Shown here: piece after piece, positions 39,416 to 47,346 of the stretch
Layout: every line of letters starts with the position of its first letter
Numbering within the stretch: the stretch's first letter is position 1
Assembly: GCA_051883695.1 (NCBI GenBank)
Contig: JBJEUF010000060.1
Coordinates: 1-64,000, forward strand
Length of the DNA stretch: 64,000 bases
Direction of reading: 5' to 3'
Source: UBA11524 sp051883695
GTDB lineage: Bacteria > Bacillota > Clostridia > Christensenellales > Aristaeellaceae
Notes under the pieces: model-generated
The model's database searches: none
What the model was told of the DNA's origin: nothing
What the model saw: only the letters and a program-made list of their open reading frames with translations
Made by a program: the position numbers and the translations under genes

Positions 39416-40626
39416 CAGAACACCGCCTTTCCGTATTGCTGCAGTCCGCCCTCGGTGATGTACACGGCGGCCCTGGCCTGATTCGCATCCACCCGGTGTC
39501 GCAGCGCCTCCGCGTTCATGCCGTACATGATGGCCACGGATACGCCCCGCTTGCGCTGCTGCTTGGCATAGGCGATGGCAGCCGGGCGGCACCTCCCGTC
39601 AAAGCCCAGCACGATATCCGGCACCGGGGGCTCAAAGGATGCGCCCTGCCGCTCCAGCGCGATCATCAGCAGCTTCAGGTTCAGCGCGAAGCCCGTTGCG
39701 GGCAGCTCCCGCCCGAAGCGCGCAGGCAGATGATCGTACCGTCCGCCGCTGAGCAGCGGCTGGCCCAGCTCCGCGACAAGCCCGCGGAAGATCGTCCCGG
39801 AATAGTAATTCGCCTGATGCGCCATGCCCAGGTCGATGCTGATGCAGTCCTCGCAGCCGTACTCGGCCAGCACGGACATGATCTGCCGCAGCTCCCCGAT
39901 CGCCGCGCGGCACAGCTGATGCTGCGTCAGCCGCTCGGCCTCATCCAGGATGGAGGCGTCCCCGTACAGCCGGGGCAGCTGCATCAGCCGGCCTGTCACC
40001 TCATCGCTCAGGCCGAGCCCGGTCAGATACAGCGCCATGTCCTGCAGGCTTTTCTGCTCCGTCAGAGCCGCAACGGCAGCGCGCTGCTCCTCGTTCAGCC
40101 CCGCCTCTGTCAGGAAGCCGGCGACGAACTGCGCCTGCCCCAGTTCAATCTGGAAATCGCGCAAGCCGCTCTGCTTGAGCGCGTGGATCGATAGCGCGAT
40201 CACCTCCGCGTCCGCCTGGGGGCTCGCTTCGCCCATCAGCTCCACGCCGGCCTGGGTTTCTTCGCACAGCAGGGAGGACGTTTCGGAGAGCATCTTCGTG
40301 GCGGATTGCACATAGCACAGCCGCAGCGGCAGCGGCGCGTCCGCCAGCTTGCCCGCAGCCATCCGGGCGGCGGGAATCGTCGAATCCGGCCGGACACCCA
40401 GAATGCGCGCCCGGGCGTCGAATGTCTTCCACAGGTGCTCCGGACGGAAGCCGTAGGTGCGGTCGTCCAGCGCGTCATAGAATTCAAGGATCGGCGTTTC
40501 AATCTCTTGATAGCCCTCCAGTGTGAACAGCTCGCGGAAACGCTGCTCCAGACGGCGCTTGCGGGCGCATTCGCCGGGCAGGGTGTCCTGCATGCCGCCG
40601 GGGATTTGGAGCTTCCGATTTGCCAT
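39415..40626 (-). CDS. hisZ: ATP phosphoribosyltransferase regulatory subunit
   Basis: A 403-residue paralogue of histidyl-tRNA synthetase that binds histidine and activates HisG. It shows GGMQDTLPGECARKRRLEQ, RPDSTIPAARMAAGKL (motif 2 region), GQAQFVAGFLTEAG and LLSGGRYDHLPARFG. The C-terminal domain is present but degenerate relative to HisS. RBS GGAGG precedes the ATG. It is the first gene of the operon, directly downstream of a consensus promoter. Confidence 0.93.
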   Translation of the reverse strand: MANRKLQIPGGMQDTLPGECARKRRLEQRFRELFTLEGYQEIETPILEFYDALDDRTYGFRPEHLWKTFDARARILGVRPDSTIPAARMAAGKLADAPLPLRLCYVQSATKMLSETSSLLCEETQAGVELMGEASPQADAEVIALSIHALKQSGLRDFQIELGQAQFVAGFLTEAGLNEEQRAAVAALTEQKSLQDMALYLTGLGLSDEVTGRLMQLPRLYGDASILDEAERLTQHQLCRAAIGELRQIMSVLAEYGCEDCISIDLGMAHQANYYSGTIFRGLVAELGQPLLSGGRYDHLPARFGRELPATGFALNLKLLMIALERQGASFEPPVPDIVLGFDGRCRPAAIAYAKQQRKRGVSVAIMYGMNAEALRHRVDANQARAAVYITEGGLQQYGKAVF

Positions 40627-40650
40627 GATGACCTCCGAAGCACAGATAGT

Positions 40651-40670
40651 TTAGCGTGATAAAGCGCTAA
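40651..40670 (-). promoter_or_regulatory. inverted repeat just downstream of the his promoter
   Basis: TTAGCG (40651-40656) and CGCTAA (40665-40670) form an inverted repeat 8 bases downstream of the -10 box, around the expected transcription start. A DNA-binding repressor site is the simplest reading, but a short RNA hairpin cannot be excluded. Confidence 0.5.
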
Positions 40671-40678
40671 TGCGGTAA

Positions 40679-40707
40679 ATTATATCAGCCTTTTGCAGGA
40701 TTGTCAA
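40679..40707 (-). promoter_or_regulatory. promoter of the histidine operon
   Basis: A perfect consensus TTGACA (40702-40707) and TATAAT (40679-40684) with a 17-base spacer, minus strand, 53 bases before hisZ. Confidence 0.9.
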
Positions 40708-40819
40708 GGGGATCACGCGAAAGACGCTTCATTTGATTATACCATTTGTCTGCCCGCGGGGCAACGGGAAGAACAAAGGAAGCACAACACATCCTGGCAA
40801 AGCCGCCAGCACGCAAAAG

Positions 40820-40847
40820 CCGGGCGTGCACCTCAGTACACACCCGG
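40820..40847 (-). terminator. terminator of the secreted duplicated-module protein gene
   Basis: The stem CCGGGTGTG/CACGCCCGG (minus strand; one G-T pair) ends 11 bases after the stop and is followed by CTTTTGC. Confidence 0.6.
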
Positions 40848-40857
40848 CAGGAATACG

Positions 40858-42579
40858 TTACTCCGCGTCGGCGGGGATCATGGACATCAGCTGCTCGCGG
40901 TAGGCGACCCACACGGGGGCATTGCGCCAGTAGCGGGGCAGCAGGTTGCCGTAGCGGTCAACGGGAGAGCGGAAGGTGACCTTGTTGTTGATGGACAGGT
41001 AGGCCACGGACGCGCCGCCCAAATCCTTCTCGATGCTCACGGGATCCGCACCGGTCAGGCCGCCCTCAATGGAAGCCAGCTCCTCTGCGGTGATCTGGTC
41101 AAGGCTGGTGAACCACTTCACGCACTGGCTGTGCTCGTAGACCTCGCCCTTGACATACTCGAACTGCATGGTCACAACGCCGTTGTTCACGCAGACGTAG
41201 ACGTCGCCGATCTCGTGCGCGTCCGCACCGACGAGGGTGAAGCGCTGCCAACCGGTGGTGGTCAGGTCAACGGGAACGATGTTGTGCCAGTCGTCGGCAA
41301 TGCCCAGATCCTTCAGGCTCAGGCCGGCCACGCCAACGGTGTTCCGGGGATAGTAGACATACTCGGGAACAGGCTCCGTCGGGGGCACAACGTTCTGCTG
41401 GGAGGACAGGAAGAAGTCCACCTCAAGGGTGCGGCCGCCAGAGGGAATGTCAGCGCCGTTCATCGCGCTGGGCTTGGTATCGCTGCCGTCCCAGGTCTCA
41501 TGCCCCCACGGCACGCTGTTGTTGTCCACCATCCACTGGTCGAACAGGATGGAATAGGTGTCATCCGCCGTGGCATAACCGGCATCATAGCCGACGGAGC
41601 CATAGCCGACCGCGCCGCAGGCAATGGACACGCCGTCCACGCGCACATCGGTGACGTTCAGATACATGTCCGGGAAGAGGGTGTTGCCGTCCTCGACGAC
41701 GATCTGCAGCTTCTGCGCACCGTTTGTGGAGGTCCAGGAGTGCTGATAGGTCAGGGACACCGTGTAGTGGCCATCGCCGGTGATAGTGGCATTGCTGGTC
41801 GCAACGTTGTCATTGCCGGCGGCGGAATCATTGGCAGGCCACCAGGTTGCAGGCACATAGTACAGCCACGCGGTGGTCTGCTTTTCGGGGGCTTCCTCCG
41901 CGGGCGCGGGCTCGACGTTGGGCACCACATAGGGCATGTCGCCCACTTCCTCGGGGGCAGCACCGGCTTCCCTGGCGAAGATGAAGTCGACCTCGATGGT
42001 GTCGCCGGCGACGATATCGTCGGGGTTGATGATCAGGTAGGAAGCGTCCTCCACGGTGCCGTCAAAGGCGCGATGGCCGGAGGGGCCGGTGGCGCCGGGC
42101 GTGAAGGCGGGATCCCAGTAGGAGTTGTAGATGGAGACCATGCCGGAATCGGGGTCGTCATGGTACACGCCGTACATGTTCTCCTTCTTCTCGATGGAAA
42201 CGCCGTTGACGCGGATATCGGTGATATCCACATAGTAGCCGGGGAAGAGCTTCTCGGCATCGTCCAGGATCAGGTTGAACTGGATGGCGCCCTCGGCCTT
42301 CTGCCAGTTGAACTTCAGGCCGACGGTGTACTTGCCGGGGCCGGTAACCTCCGCGTTGGTGGCTTCCACGCCGGTCTCGGACGCGGGCTGGTCAACGCGC
42401 TGGTGCTGGGGCCACCAGGGGAAGTTGGCGGAGTCCTTCTCGTGGTTGGACGCGAAGTACAGCAGCCACGCGGTGGAAGTGGCCTTCTCCGTTTCCTCGG
42501 CGGACGCGGTGGTGACCACGCCCAGCGCCATCGTGGCGAGCATCGCGATCGCCAGCAGCATGGACAGGAGCTTCTTCAT
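40858..42579 (-). CDS. secreted protein with two internal repeats and the shared C-terminal module
   Basis: A 573-residue exported protein. Signal peptide 1-27 (KKLLSMLLAIAMLATMALG). Residues 36-204 and 235-392 are two copies of a beta-sandwich-like module (TAWLLYF/TAWLYYV, GKYTVGL/GHYTVSL, KLFPGYYVDITDIRVNGVSI versus TLFPDMYLNVTDVRVDGVSI), resembling carbohydrate-binding modules. Residues 405-570 match the C-terminal module of the protein at 29641-30876 (YYPRNT, WHNIVPVDLT, KWFTSLDQIT, RYWRNAPVW). RBS AAGGAGG precedes ATG 42579. It is monocistronic with its own consensus promoter. Role unknown, probably cell-surface polysaccharide binding (inference). Confidence 0.75.
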   Translation of the reverse strand: MKKLLSMLLAIAMLATMALGVVTTASAEETEKATSTAWLLYFASNHEKDSANFPWWPQHQRVDQPASETGVEATNAEVTGPGKYTVGLKFNWQKAEGAIQFNLILDDAEKLFPGYYVDITDIRVNGVSIEKKENMYGVYHDDPDSGMVSIYNSYWDPAFTPGATGPSGHRAFDGTVEDASYLIINPDDIVAGDTIEVDFIFAREAGAAPEEVGDMPYVVPNVEPAPAEEAPEKQTTAWLYYVPATWWPANDSAAGNDNVATSNATITGDGHYTVSLTYQHSWTSTNGAQKLQIVVEDGNTLFPDMYLNVTDVRVDGVSIACGAVGYGSVGYDAGYATADDTYSILFDQWMVDNNSVPWGHETWDGSDTKPSAMNGADIPSGGRTLEVDFFLSSQQNVVPPTEPVPEYVYYPRNTVGVAGLSLKDLGIADDWHNIVPVDLTTTGWQRFTLVGADAHEIGDVYVCVNNGVVTMQFEYVKGEVYEHSQCVKWFTSLDQITAEELASIEGGLTGADPVSIEKDLGGASVAYLSINNKVTFRSPVDRYGNLLPRYWRNAPVWVAYREQLMSMIPADAE

Positions 42580-42645
42580 GGGGGATACCTCCTTGAACGT
42601 ATCGAATCGGGCGCAGGACGCCTGATCCGAACATGAATCTACCCT

Positions 42646-42674
42646 ATTATAGGATAGAATTGGCAATCCGTCAA
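42646..42674 (-). promoter_or_regulatory. promoter of the secreted duplicated-module protein gene
   Basis: TTGACG (42669-42674) and TATAAT (42646-42651), 17-base spacer, minus strand. Confidence 0.85.
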
Positions 42675-42741
42675 GGCGGCAAATGTAAAAAAAACAGAAA
42701 TTCCGGCTGGGCAGCTCCTCAGGCTGTGCGGGCGCGCCGCC

Positions 42742-43857
42742 TCACCGGCTGACGAGCCGCTCCGCAAGATCGCAGATGTCCGACGCAGCGCCAGGGTTGA
42801 TCCATCGGGCCTGCGCCCTTTGCATGGCGGCAAGGTTCTCCGGCTCCTCCAGCGCACGGATCGCCGGGATCAGCTCCTTCCGGGGCGACTGGACAAACCG
42901 GCTCATGCCGCGCTCGCTGAAATACGCCGCATTGCAGGTTTCGCAGCCGGGAATGGGCGTGATGTGAATCAGCGGAATCCCCGCGACGGCGGCCTCCGTG
43001 GTGGACAGCCCGCCGGGCTTTGTCAGATACAGGTCACAGGCATGCAGATAATCCGCCATCTGACTGGTATGCATCAGGATCAGCGCCCGATCGCCGTACT
43101 GCGCCCGGAGCTTGTCATAGACGCGCTGATTCCGCCCGCAGATCACGACATACCGCATCTGCGGATCCTCATGGTACGCCTCGTCCAGGATGCGCAGCAC
43201 CTCGGTCATCTTGCCCGCGCCCATGCTGCCGCCGGCAATCAGCAGATACCGCTTGTCGCCGTCCAGGCCGAGTCTGGCCCGGGCCGCCTGCCTGTCGCAG
43301 GGCGCGGAGAAGCCGGCGGAAACCGGGATGCCGCAGGGATGGAGCCTGTCGGACGGGATCCCGTGCCGGGCAAAGTCGGGCGCCAGATCGGCGGCGGGAA
43401 TCACATAGGCGTCCGCCTCCACCTCCTCAATCAGCGGCACGCAGGTGTAGTCCGTCGCCACCATGACGGTCTTGGGCACCGGAATCCCCTGATGGCGCAT
43501 GTGGGTCAGGATGTCGCCCGGGAAGAGGTGGGTCATCAGCGCAACGTCTGCAGGATGCTCGGTCAGGTATCTCCGCAGCTGCGGCACCATTTTGCCGTTG
43601 AGCGCATACACCGGCGAATGGATCGGCAGATTGCGGTACATATCCCCCAGCCTGTACACAACGCCGAAGGCCTTTGGCGAGCGCTGGACGAGCCTGATAT
43701 AGGACTGGTCGATGACACGCGCGCGCCGCTCGCTCTTCAGCACGAAGGGATTGATCCGGCGCACCGTATGACCGCGCCGGAGCAGCTCCTCCTCCAGCGC
43801 CTTCGCGGCGGCGTCATGCCCGCCGCCCGTTCCGCAGGACAGTATCAACGCATCCAC
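42742..43857 (-). CDS. GT28/MGDG-synthase-like glycosyltransferase
   Basis: A 371-residue glycosyltransferase of the UgtP/MGDG synthase family, which transfers a sugar from UDP-sugar to diacylglycerol on the membrane's inner face. ILSCGTGGGHDAAAKALEEEL is the family N-terminus, MTHLFPGDILTHM follows, and IAGGSMGAGKM and TKPGGLSTTEAAVAGIPLI form the nucleotide-sugar binding half. It overlaps plsY by 13 bases, making a lipid-assembly operon with PAP2 and PlsY. Confidence 0.88.
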   Translation of the reverse strand: MDALILSCGTGGGHDAAAKALEEELLRRGHTVRRINPFVLKSERRARVIDQSYIRLVQRSPKAFGVVYRLGDMYRNLPIHSPVYALNGKMVPQLRRYLTEHPADVALMTHLFPGDILTHMRHQGIPVPKTVMVATDYTCVPLIEEVEADAYVIPAADLAPDFARHGIPSDRLHPCGIPVSAGFSAPCDRQAARARLGLDGDKRYLLIAGGSMGAGKMTEVLRILDEAYHEDPQMRYVVICGRNQRVYDKLRAQYGDRALILMHTSQMADYLHACDLYLTKPGGLSTTEAAVAGIPLIHITPIPGCETCNAAYFSERGMSRFVQSPRKELIPAIRALEEPENLAAMQRAQARWINPGAASDICDLAERLVSR

Positions 43858-44456
43858 AGCAGTCTTACCTCCACCTTCTCATTGGCGTCCCGGCTGCACC
43901 ACAGCTTGAGACACACGACGGACGAAATCAGCAGGAATCCCCAGAGGACGGGCGCAGCCGCCCGGCACAACAGCAGGCCCACGGTCGTGCAAAGGTAGGT
44001 CAGCACCGTCCGGTGCAGATGCGGATTCACCCGGATGCACAGGGTAAACAGCAGGAAGAAGAAAATCAGCAGCAGCAGCGGCTGCCCCATGGGCAGCAGG
44101 CCGATCAGGCATCCGAAGGTCGTGGCAATGCCCTTGCCGCCGCGAAGGTGCGTGTAGATCGGGCACACATGCCCCAGCACCGGCGCCGCCATCACCAGGG
44201 CCAGACCGATCGGCGGCTCCGTGCCGCCCGTATGCATCAGAAAGAGATGCACCGGGAGGATGCCCTTGAGCAGATCGCCCAGCAGCGTCAGAACGCCGCA
44301 CCAGAAGCCGCAATGGACGAACGCATTGGCCGTCCCCGGATTGCCGTCCCTGCTTTGGTCGATGGCCTCCTCACAATGAAACAGCGAGCTGAAAACCCGG
44401 GCGAACAGAATCCCGCCCAGCAGATAGCCTCCCGCCGTATAGCAGAGGATTCTCAT
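43845..44456 (-). CDS. plsY: glycerol-3-phosphate acyltransferase PlsY
   Basis: A 203-residue membrane enzyme that acylates glycerol-3-phosphate from acyl-phosphate to make lysophosphatidate. It has about five membrane helices, the first glycine/Asn motif in RDGNPGTANAF and the second in LRGGKGIATTFG, both conserved in PlsY. It overlaps the upstream PAP2 gene by 4 bases and the downstream glycosyltransferase by 13 bases. The motifs are somewhat divergent (GNPGTAN rather than GSGNIGATN), so it may be a paralogue with the main plsY elsewhere. Confidence 0.85.
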   Translation of the reverse strand: MRILCYTAGGYLLGGILFARVFSSLFHCEEAIDQSRDGNPGTANAFVHCGFWCGVLTLLGDLLKGILPVHLFLMHTGGTEPPIGLALVMAAPVLGHVCPIYTHLRGGKGIATTFGCLIGLLPMGQPLLLLIFFFLLFTLCIRVNPHLHRTVLTYLCTTVGLLLCRAAAPVLWGFLLISSVVCLKLWCSRDANEKVEVRLLWMR

Positions 44457-45118
44457 TGCGCATCACGCTCCCTTCTGCCAAAGCAAAGCCATCCGGCCAG
44501 GCACGCAAGGGGCAGCGCCGCCACGATGTCAAGGACGGAATGCTGCTTGAGGAACACCGTGGACAGGCAGATCAGCACCGTCAGGAGCCCCCAGAGCAGC
44601 TTCCGGACCGGATGGCGGAAGCATTCCAGCCGCAGCGCGGCAAACAGCGTGCCCATCGCGCCCAGCACATGGATGGACGGGCAGACATTCGTATTGGTAT
44701 CGCAGGTATAGAGGAAGCCCAGGATCCGGGTCAGCACATTGTCCCGCGCAAAGGTCTCCACGCGCAGGTTCTGACAGGTGGGATAGATCATGTAGATGCA
44801 CATGGCAGTGGTGTAGGTCAGAATCGTATACCCCATGTACCGGCAAAAGACGTCGCGGTCCTTCAGCAGCGGATACAGCGTCATAAAGACCAGCTCCGCA
44901 AACCAGAGCAGGTACGGAATCAGGAACAGCTCCTGAAACGGGAGCAGACCGTCCAGCGCGCAATAAACCGGATGATAGGTCTCCACCGGGAAAGCCCGCT
45001 CCACGAACAGATACATCAGCAGGTACAGCGGCCAGTACAGCAGCAGCAGGCTCCGCCTGTCGCCGGCAGCTTCCTTCAGCCGGACAGACAGCGCGTCCCC
45101 GGCTTTGCATTGGTTCAT
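44453..45118 (-). CDS. PAP2 superfamily membrane phosphatase
   Basis: A 221-residue integral membrane protein with about six helices. The PAP2/phosphatidate phosphatase motifs are CPSIHVLGAMG (PSxH) and KQHSVLDIVAALP (His-Asp pair); the first KxxxxxxRP motif is not clear. The arrangement resembles inositol-phosphorylceramide synthase-type PAP2 proteins. The start ATG 45118 follows AGGGGGG. With PlsY and a diacylglycerol glycosyltransferase it could form a phosphatidate-diacylglycerol-glycolipid route (inference). Confidence 0.82.
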   Translation of the reverse strand: MNQCKAGDALSVRLKEAAGDRRSLLLLYWPLYLLMYLFVERAFPVETYHPVYCALDGLLPFQELFLIPYLLWFAELVFMTLYPLLKDRDVFCRYMGYTILTYTTAMCIYMIYPTCQNLRVETFARDNVLTRILGFLYTCDTNTNVCPSIHVLGAMGTLFAALRLECFRHPVRKLLWGLLTVLICLSTVFLKQHSVLDIVAALPLACLAGWLCFGRRERDAQ

Positions 45119-45170
45119 CCCTTGTCCCCCCTGGGTCGGCACTTCACGTATTGATGATGGGTTCAGATGG

Positions 45171-45199
45171 ATTATACCATACTTCGCCCCGGCGCACAA
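45171..45199 (-). promoter_or_regulatory. promoter of the PAP2-plsY-glycosyltransferase operon
   Basis: TTGTGC (45194-45199) and TATAAT (45171-45176), 17-base spacer, minus strand. Confidence 0.7.
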
Positions 45200-45217
45200 G
45201 CCTCAAAGCCATAAGAC

Positions 45218-45257
45218 AAGCGCCCTCCGGCCCCGTCCGGGTCGCCGAAGGACGCTT
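45218..45257 (-). terminator. terminator of htpG
   Basis: A 14-base stem with a few mismatches (45218-45231 with 45244-45257) lies 17 bases after the htpG stop. The T-run is weak (GTCTTAT). Confidence 0.55.
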
Positions 45258-45274
45258 CTGGTATGCCGTATCAA

Positions 45275-47164
45275 TCAGGCTCCGGCAGCCATCGCCACCA
45301 GCTTCTGGCTCCGCCTGAGGAACTCGGTGATCTCCTCCGCCTCCAGCGGCTTGGCGGACATCCGGGCAAGATCGTAGAGCTGACGGCACAGCAGCACCGT
45401 CGTTTCGTCCTCCGCATCCCGCTCCGCCAGCGCCTGCACCGTGCTGTTCTTCCGGTTCAGCACCAGCGTGTAGCGGTCAGGCATCGCGAAGTCCTGCCCG
45501 TACATCCGGTACATCTCCTTCATGCGGCGGGACTGCTCGTCCTCGGTCACGATGGCGGGCAGCTCCGCGTCCGCCAGCGCCGCCAGCTCCACGGGCATCT
45601 CCGCCTGACCCACGGCCTTGCGGAACATCTCCGCCAGCTTCGCCTGATCCAGGCTTGCGCCCTCGTCGCTCTCCTCCGTCAGGCCGGACACGTCCGCGTC
45701 CACCCGGGCGAAGGTCACGCCGTCCTCCCCTGCCGAATACTCCATGAAGGACAGGAAGTTGCCGTCAATCAGGTGATCCAGCACCGCCACGTCGATGCCG
45801 CGGCCCGTGTACATCGCCACGCTCGCCGCCTGCCGCTTCGCGTCGTTGGTGTAGTACACCTTCTTTTCGGCCTTCTCCCGGTTGGCCTCCTGATACTCGC
45901 TCAGGGTCACATAGCGGCCGTCGGTCAGCCTGAACAGCAGCGCCTTCTTGACCTGATCGTAGAACTTCGCGTCCTTCATGCAGCCGAACTTGACGAAGGG
46001 GCTGATGTCGTCCCAGTACTTTTCGTAGGTCTCGCGCTCGGTGTTGAACAGGCTGACCAGCTTGTCGGCCACCTTCTTGGTGATGTGCGCGGAGAGTTTC
46101 CGGACCGTGCCGTCGTTCTGCAGGAAGGAACGGCTGACGTTCAGCGGCAGATCGGGGCAGTCGATCACGCCCTTGAGCAGCATCAGGAACTCCGGGATGA
46201 CCTCCTTGACGTTGTCCGCCACGAACACCTGCCCGGAGAACAGCTTCACCTGCCCCTCGTGGGTGCCGAAGTCGTTCCTGATCTTGGGGAAGTACAGGAT
46301 GCCCTTGAGGTTGAAGGGGTAATCCACGTTCAGGTGCACCCAGAACAGCGGCTCCTCCCAGCCAAAGAGCTTGTGGTACAGGTCGATGTATTCCTTCTCC
46401 TCGCACTCGCTGGGCTTCTTGAGCCACAGGGGCGCCGTTTCGTTGATCAGGGAGGGCTTGGGCTCCTCGGTCACCTTGCGCTTGAGCGGCTTGCCCTCCG
46501 CGTCCGTTTCGCCCTCGACCTCTTCCTCCCGCTCGACGGGCTTGGCGTTGGCGTCAAAGAGGTACACGGGATAGGCCATGTAGCCGCAGTAACGGGTCAG
46601 CACCTCGCGCACGCGGTACATCTCCAGGAATTCCTTCGCTTCCTCGCTGATGTGCAGGATGATATCCGTGCCGTGGCAGGTGCGGCTGCCCTCGCCCAGC
46701 TCGAAGGACATGCCGTCCTCGCTGACCCAGTGCACCGGCTCCGCGCCCTCCGCAGCGGACAGCGTCTCGATTTCGACCTTGCTGCTGACCATGAAGACGC
46801 TGTAGAAGCCCAGGCCGAAGTGGCCGATGATGTCGCCCTTCTTCTCGTCGCCCTCGAACTGCTTCATGAACTCCGTCGCGCCGGAGAAGGCCACCTGATT
46901 GATGTAGCGGCGCACCTCATCGGCCGTCATGCCGATGCCGGTATCGCTGACGGTGATGGTACCGGCCTCCTTGTCGACGGTCACCAGCACCCGCATGTCC
47001 TCCCCGGTACCGGCCTTCATGCGGTACTTGGTGATGGCGTCGCAGGCGTTGGACACGACCTCACGCAGGAAGATATCCTGATCGGAATACAGCCAGCGCT
47101 TGATGACGGGCATGATGTTCTGCGCGTCGATGGATACGGAACCCTTTTCCATTTCGATTGCCAT
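45275..47164 (-). CDS. htpG: molecular chaperone HtpG (Hsp90)
   Basis: A 629-residue Hsp90. The N-terminal ATPase has FLREVVSNACDAITKYR with the catalytic Glu/Asn, then TVSDTGIGMTADEV and a GHFGLGFYSVFMV lid segment. A middle domain has LWLKKPSECEEKEYIDLYHK and the catalytic-loop region ILYFPKI, and a C-terminal dimerisation domain follows. RBS AGGAGG is 7 bases before ATG 47164. A CIRCE operator lies upstream, so HrcA control is predicted. Confidence 0.97.
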   Translation of the reverse strand: MAIEMEKGSVSIDAQNIMPVIKRWLYSDQDIFLREVVSNACDAITKYRMKAGTGEDMRVLVTVDKEAGTITVSDTGIGMTADEVRRYINQVAFSGATEFMKQFEGDEKKGDIIGHFGLGFYSVFMVSSKVEIETLSAAEGAEPVHWVSEDGMSFELGEGSRTCHGTDIILHISEEAKEFLEMYRVREVLTRYCGYMAYPVYLFDANAKPVEREEEVEGETDAEGKPLKRKVTEEPKPSLINETAPLWLKKPSECEEKEYIDLYHKLFGWEEPLFWVHLNVDYPFNLKGILYFPKIRNDFGTHEGQVKLFSGQVFVADNVKEVIPEFLMLLKGVIDCPDLPLNVSRSFLQNDGTVRKLSAHITKKVADKLVSLFNTERETYEKYWDDISPFVKFGCMKDAKFYDQVKKALLFRLTDGRYVTLSEYQEANREKAEKKVYYTNDAKRQAASVAMYTGRGIDVAVLDHLIDGNFLSFMEYSAGEDGVTFARVDADVSGLTEESDEGASLDQAKLAEMFRKAVGQAEMPVELAALADAELPAIVTEDEQSRRMKEMYRMYGQDFAMPDRYTLVLNRKNSTVQALAERDAEDETTVLLCRQLYDLARMSAKPLEAEEITEFLRRSQKLVAMAAGA

Positions 47165-47225
47165 AAATAAGCCTCCTGAAATACAAATCTTTCCTTTTTT
47201 TCGTGGCCCCATGACCACAGTGAGT

Positions 47226-47254
47226 ATTGTAGCACGACTCCTTCCGAAAATCAA
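47226..47254 (-). promoter_or_regulatory. promoter of htpG
   Basis: TTGATT (47249-47254) and TACAAT (47226-47231), 17-base spacer, minus strand, 62 bases before the start codon. Confidence 0.8.
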
Positions 47255-47261
47255 TAGAAAA

Positions 47262-47288
47262 TTAGCACTCATCGACCGAGAGTGCTAA
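47262..47288. promoter_or_regulatory. CIRCE operator (HrcA site)
   Basis: A perfect match to the consensus: TTAGCACTC (47262-47270), 9-base spacer, GAGTGCTAA (47280-47288). It lies 7 bases upstream of the htpG -35 box. No other gene start is near, so htpG is the target. Confidence 0.95.
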
Positions 47289-47316
47289 CAATTTTTCATT
47301 TTTCTGCGAAATGAAA

Positions 47317-47341
47317 GCAGGCGTCCCCGAAGGGAGCCTGC
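47317..47341 (-). terminator. terminator of the predicted propeller protein gene
   Basis: The hairpin GCAGGC/GCCTGC (47317-47341) with an inner TCCC/GGGA pairing, followed on the minus strand by TTTCATTT. Confidence 0.65.
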
Positions 47342-47346
47342 CGGTT

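Noticed and set aside
45263..47170. A 635-codon plus-strand frame opposite htpG
   Set aside because: It mirrors a highly conserved Hsp90 gene almost end to end and shows no domain of its own.
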